Source of the DNA: Halieaceae bacterium
Lineage (GTDB): Bacteria; Pseudomonadota; Gammaproteobacteria; Pseudomonadales; Halieaceae
Assembly (NCBI GenBank): GCA_011523115.1
Contig: WTHO01000021.1
Coordinates: 25,598 to 40,391, forward strand
Length of the DNA stretch: 14,794 nucleotides
Direction: 5' to 3'
The position numbers and the translations under genes were made by a program. Under the pieces are notes generated by a model. It did not search any database and was not told where the DNA came from. It saw only the letters and a list, made by a program, of their open reading frames with translations. Shown here one piece after another: positions 13,957 through 14,794 of the stretch (the first letter of the stretch is position 1; each line of letters opens with the position of its first letter).

Positions 13957-14700
13957 CTAGCTTGGTATTTCTCCCCACCGAATATTTAACGCCGTGAGCG
14001 CAACAACAGGTGCCGTCTCGGTTCGCAATATTCGTGGGCCCAATTGCAGCAGGCTGAAGCCGTGTTCAATGGCAATGGCAACTTCTTCGTTGGTTAGCCC
14101 GCCCTCGGGGCCAATCAGCAGGGCGGCGTCGCTGGGCACAGAGTCGGCCGTTGATGGCGCCGTGGCGTCTCCGACATCCGTGCAGTGCAGTACCCATCGT
14201 TCCGCGGCTGCCGTGGTCTTCACCCAATTTACCAACGGCACTGGCGATGTGACCGGGGGCACTCTCACCCGCCCGCACTGCTCGCTGGCGCTAATGGCCA
14301 CCTGTTGCCAGTGATTGACGCGCTTTGCCAGTCTGTTTTCGGGGATTGAAAAGTCCACTCGGTCACTGACAAGCGGCGCGATCGCGCCTACCCCTAATTC
14401 GGTAGCCTTTTGCACTGCCCAGTCGAACCGGTCTCCCTTGCTCAGGCAGAGCCCGAGCACGGTATGAACCGTAGATTCTGTGACGGGTGAAGACGCCTCA
14501 CCCAGCGTCAGTAGAATCTCCTGCTTGCCGAGCTCATTGATAGTGGCCGCGAATTCCTGACCATCGCCATTGAACAGCGTAACGGTGTCACCTACGCGAG
14601 CGCGAAGTACCCGGCCGAGGTGCTGAGCGGCGCTGCCTTGAAGCGCGACGCTGGCACCCGAGGCGAGTGGCTGTTTGGTGAAGAGTCGCGTTGCTCGCAA
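13957..14700 (-). CDS. rsmE: 16S rRNA (uracil1498-N3)-methyltransferase RsmE
   Basis: RsmE is a SPOUT-class enzyme that makes m3U1498 in the 16S rRNA decoding region. The 247-residue product has an N-terminal PUA-like part (HLGRVLRARVGDTVTLFNG, 27-45), QKATELGVGAIAPL (97-110), EQCGRVRVP (140-148) and the SAM-binding knot motifs LIGPEGGLTNEE (195-206) and LGPRILRTETA (220-230). Length matches E. coli RsmE. The start is TTG 14700: GGAGG on the minus strand (14708-14712) is seven bases upstream, and residues from MRATRLF align with the family start, so this rare start codon is well supported. Confidence 0.95.
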   Translation of the reverse strand: MRATRLFTKQPLASGASVALQGSAAQHLGRVLRARVGDTVTLFNGDGQEFAATINELGKQEILLTLGEASSPVTESTVHTVLGLCLSKGDRFDWAVQKATELGVGAIAPLVSDRVDFSIPENRLAKRVNHWQQVAISASEQCGRVRVPPVTSPVPLVNWVKTTAAAERWVLHCTDVGDATAPSTADSVPSDAALLIGPEGGLTNEEVAIAIEHGFSLLQLGPRILRTETAPVVALTALNIRWGEIPS

Positions 14701-14707
14701 AGCGTAA

Positions 14708-14712
14708 CCTCC
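14708..14712 (-). promoter_or_regulatory. Shine-Dalgarno sequence that fixes the rsmE TTG start
   Basis: The minus strand reads GGAGG here, followed by seven bases and then TTG (14698-14700). No ATG or GTG at a comparable distance exists, so this site decides the start. Confidence 0.8.
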
Positions 14713-14749
14713 GGCAGACGCCGCAGTGTACGACGATTACGACCGACTA

Positions 14750-14766
14750 CCGAGGAAAGGCCTCGG
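14750..14766. repeat. Palindrome with 6-bp arms upstream of rsmE
   Basis: CCGAGG (14750-14755) and CCTCGG (14761-14766) are perfect inverted arms around AAAGG. The right arm shares its last base with the next, larger palindrome. No T-run follows on either strand, so it is not a clear intrinsic terminator. Confidence 0.5.
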
Positions 14767-14794
14767 TGTCCGGGGCATGCTATGCCCCGGACAC
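14766..14794. repeat. Perfect 13-bp inverted repeat at the window edge
   Basis: GTGTCCGGGGCAT (14766-14778) and ATGCCCCGGACAC (14782-14794) pair perfectly around GCT. The arm reaches the last base of the window and may extend beyond it. It is GC-rich and could be a transcript-end hairpin for an unseen neighbour, a REP-like dispersed element, or the end of a larger repeat. The window cannot distinguish these. Confidence 0.65.

Overview
The window is ordinary, densely packed chromosome from a gammaproteobacterium. Gene content and order closely follow the Pseudomonas rpoH-trmB-hemW-rdgB-metWX-proC-pilT-yqgE-gshB neighbourhood, and the PilT, TrmB, RpoH and MetX proteins look gammaproteobacterial throughout. 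Several blocks of the Pseudomonas order are absent (pilU and pyrRBC between pilT and ruvX, pilGHIJ beside gshB), so a marine, non-Pseudomonas lineage is more likely. That placement is inferred from remembered gene order; no search was run. I see no transposons, phage genes, CRISPR arrays, tRNAs or rRNAs, and no gene-free stretch reaches 300 bases.

Layout, left to right. (1) + strand: the last codons of ftsE, ftsX, then a 91-bp regulatory gap with a perfect CIRCE operator, then rpoH and trmB. (2) - strand, 8760 down to 2720: a tight operon-like run of eight genes in transcription order yggS, proC, yggT, metX, metW, a DUF4426 exported protein, rdgB and hemW. (3) + strand: pilT, divergent from yggS across 60 bp. 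(4) - strand, 12489 down to 9864: gshB, a TonB3-like protein, yqgE and ruvX. (5) + strand: a membrane-anchored alpha/beta hydrolase, divergent from gshB. (6) - strand: rsmE, starting at TTG behind a strong Shine-Dalgarno sequence, then two adjoining palindromes that run to the window edge.

The genes serve division (FtsEX), heat shock (RpoH), RNA modification (TrmB, RsmE), nucleotide-pool cleaning (RdgB), heme trafficking (HemW), methionine, proline, PLP and glutathione metabolism (MetX/MetW, ProC, YggS, GshB), and type IV pilus retraction (PilT, perhaps with the TonB3-like protein).

No new multi-gene system is visible. The most interesting signals are small. (a) A consensus CIRCE/HrcA operator lies directly in front of rpoH, and a small hairpin overlaps the rpoH Shine-Dalgarno sequence, suggesting layered control of sigma-32. 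(b) Two genes (the TonB3-like and DUF4426 genes) lack any ATG, GTG or TTG where their N-termini must begin. Each has ATT or ATC exactly where a one-base stop/start overlap (TGATG or TAATG) would place ATG. (c) The hydrolase carries about four N-terminal membrane helices. (d) The right edge holds two back-to-back palindromes.
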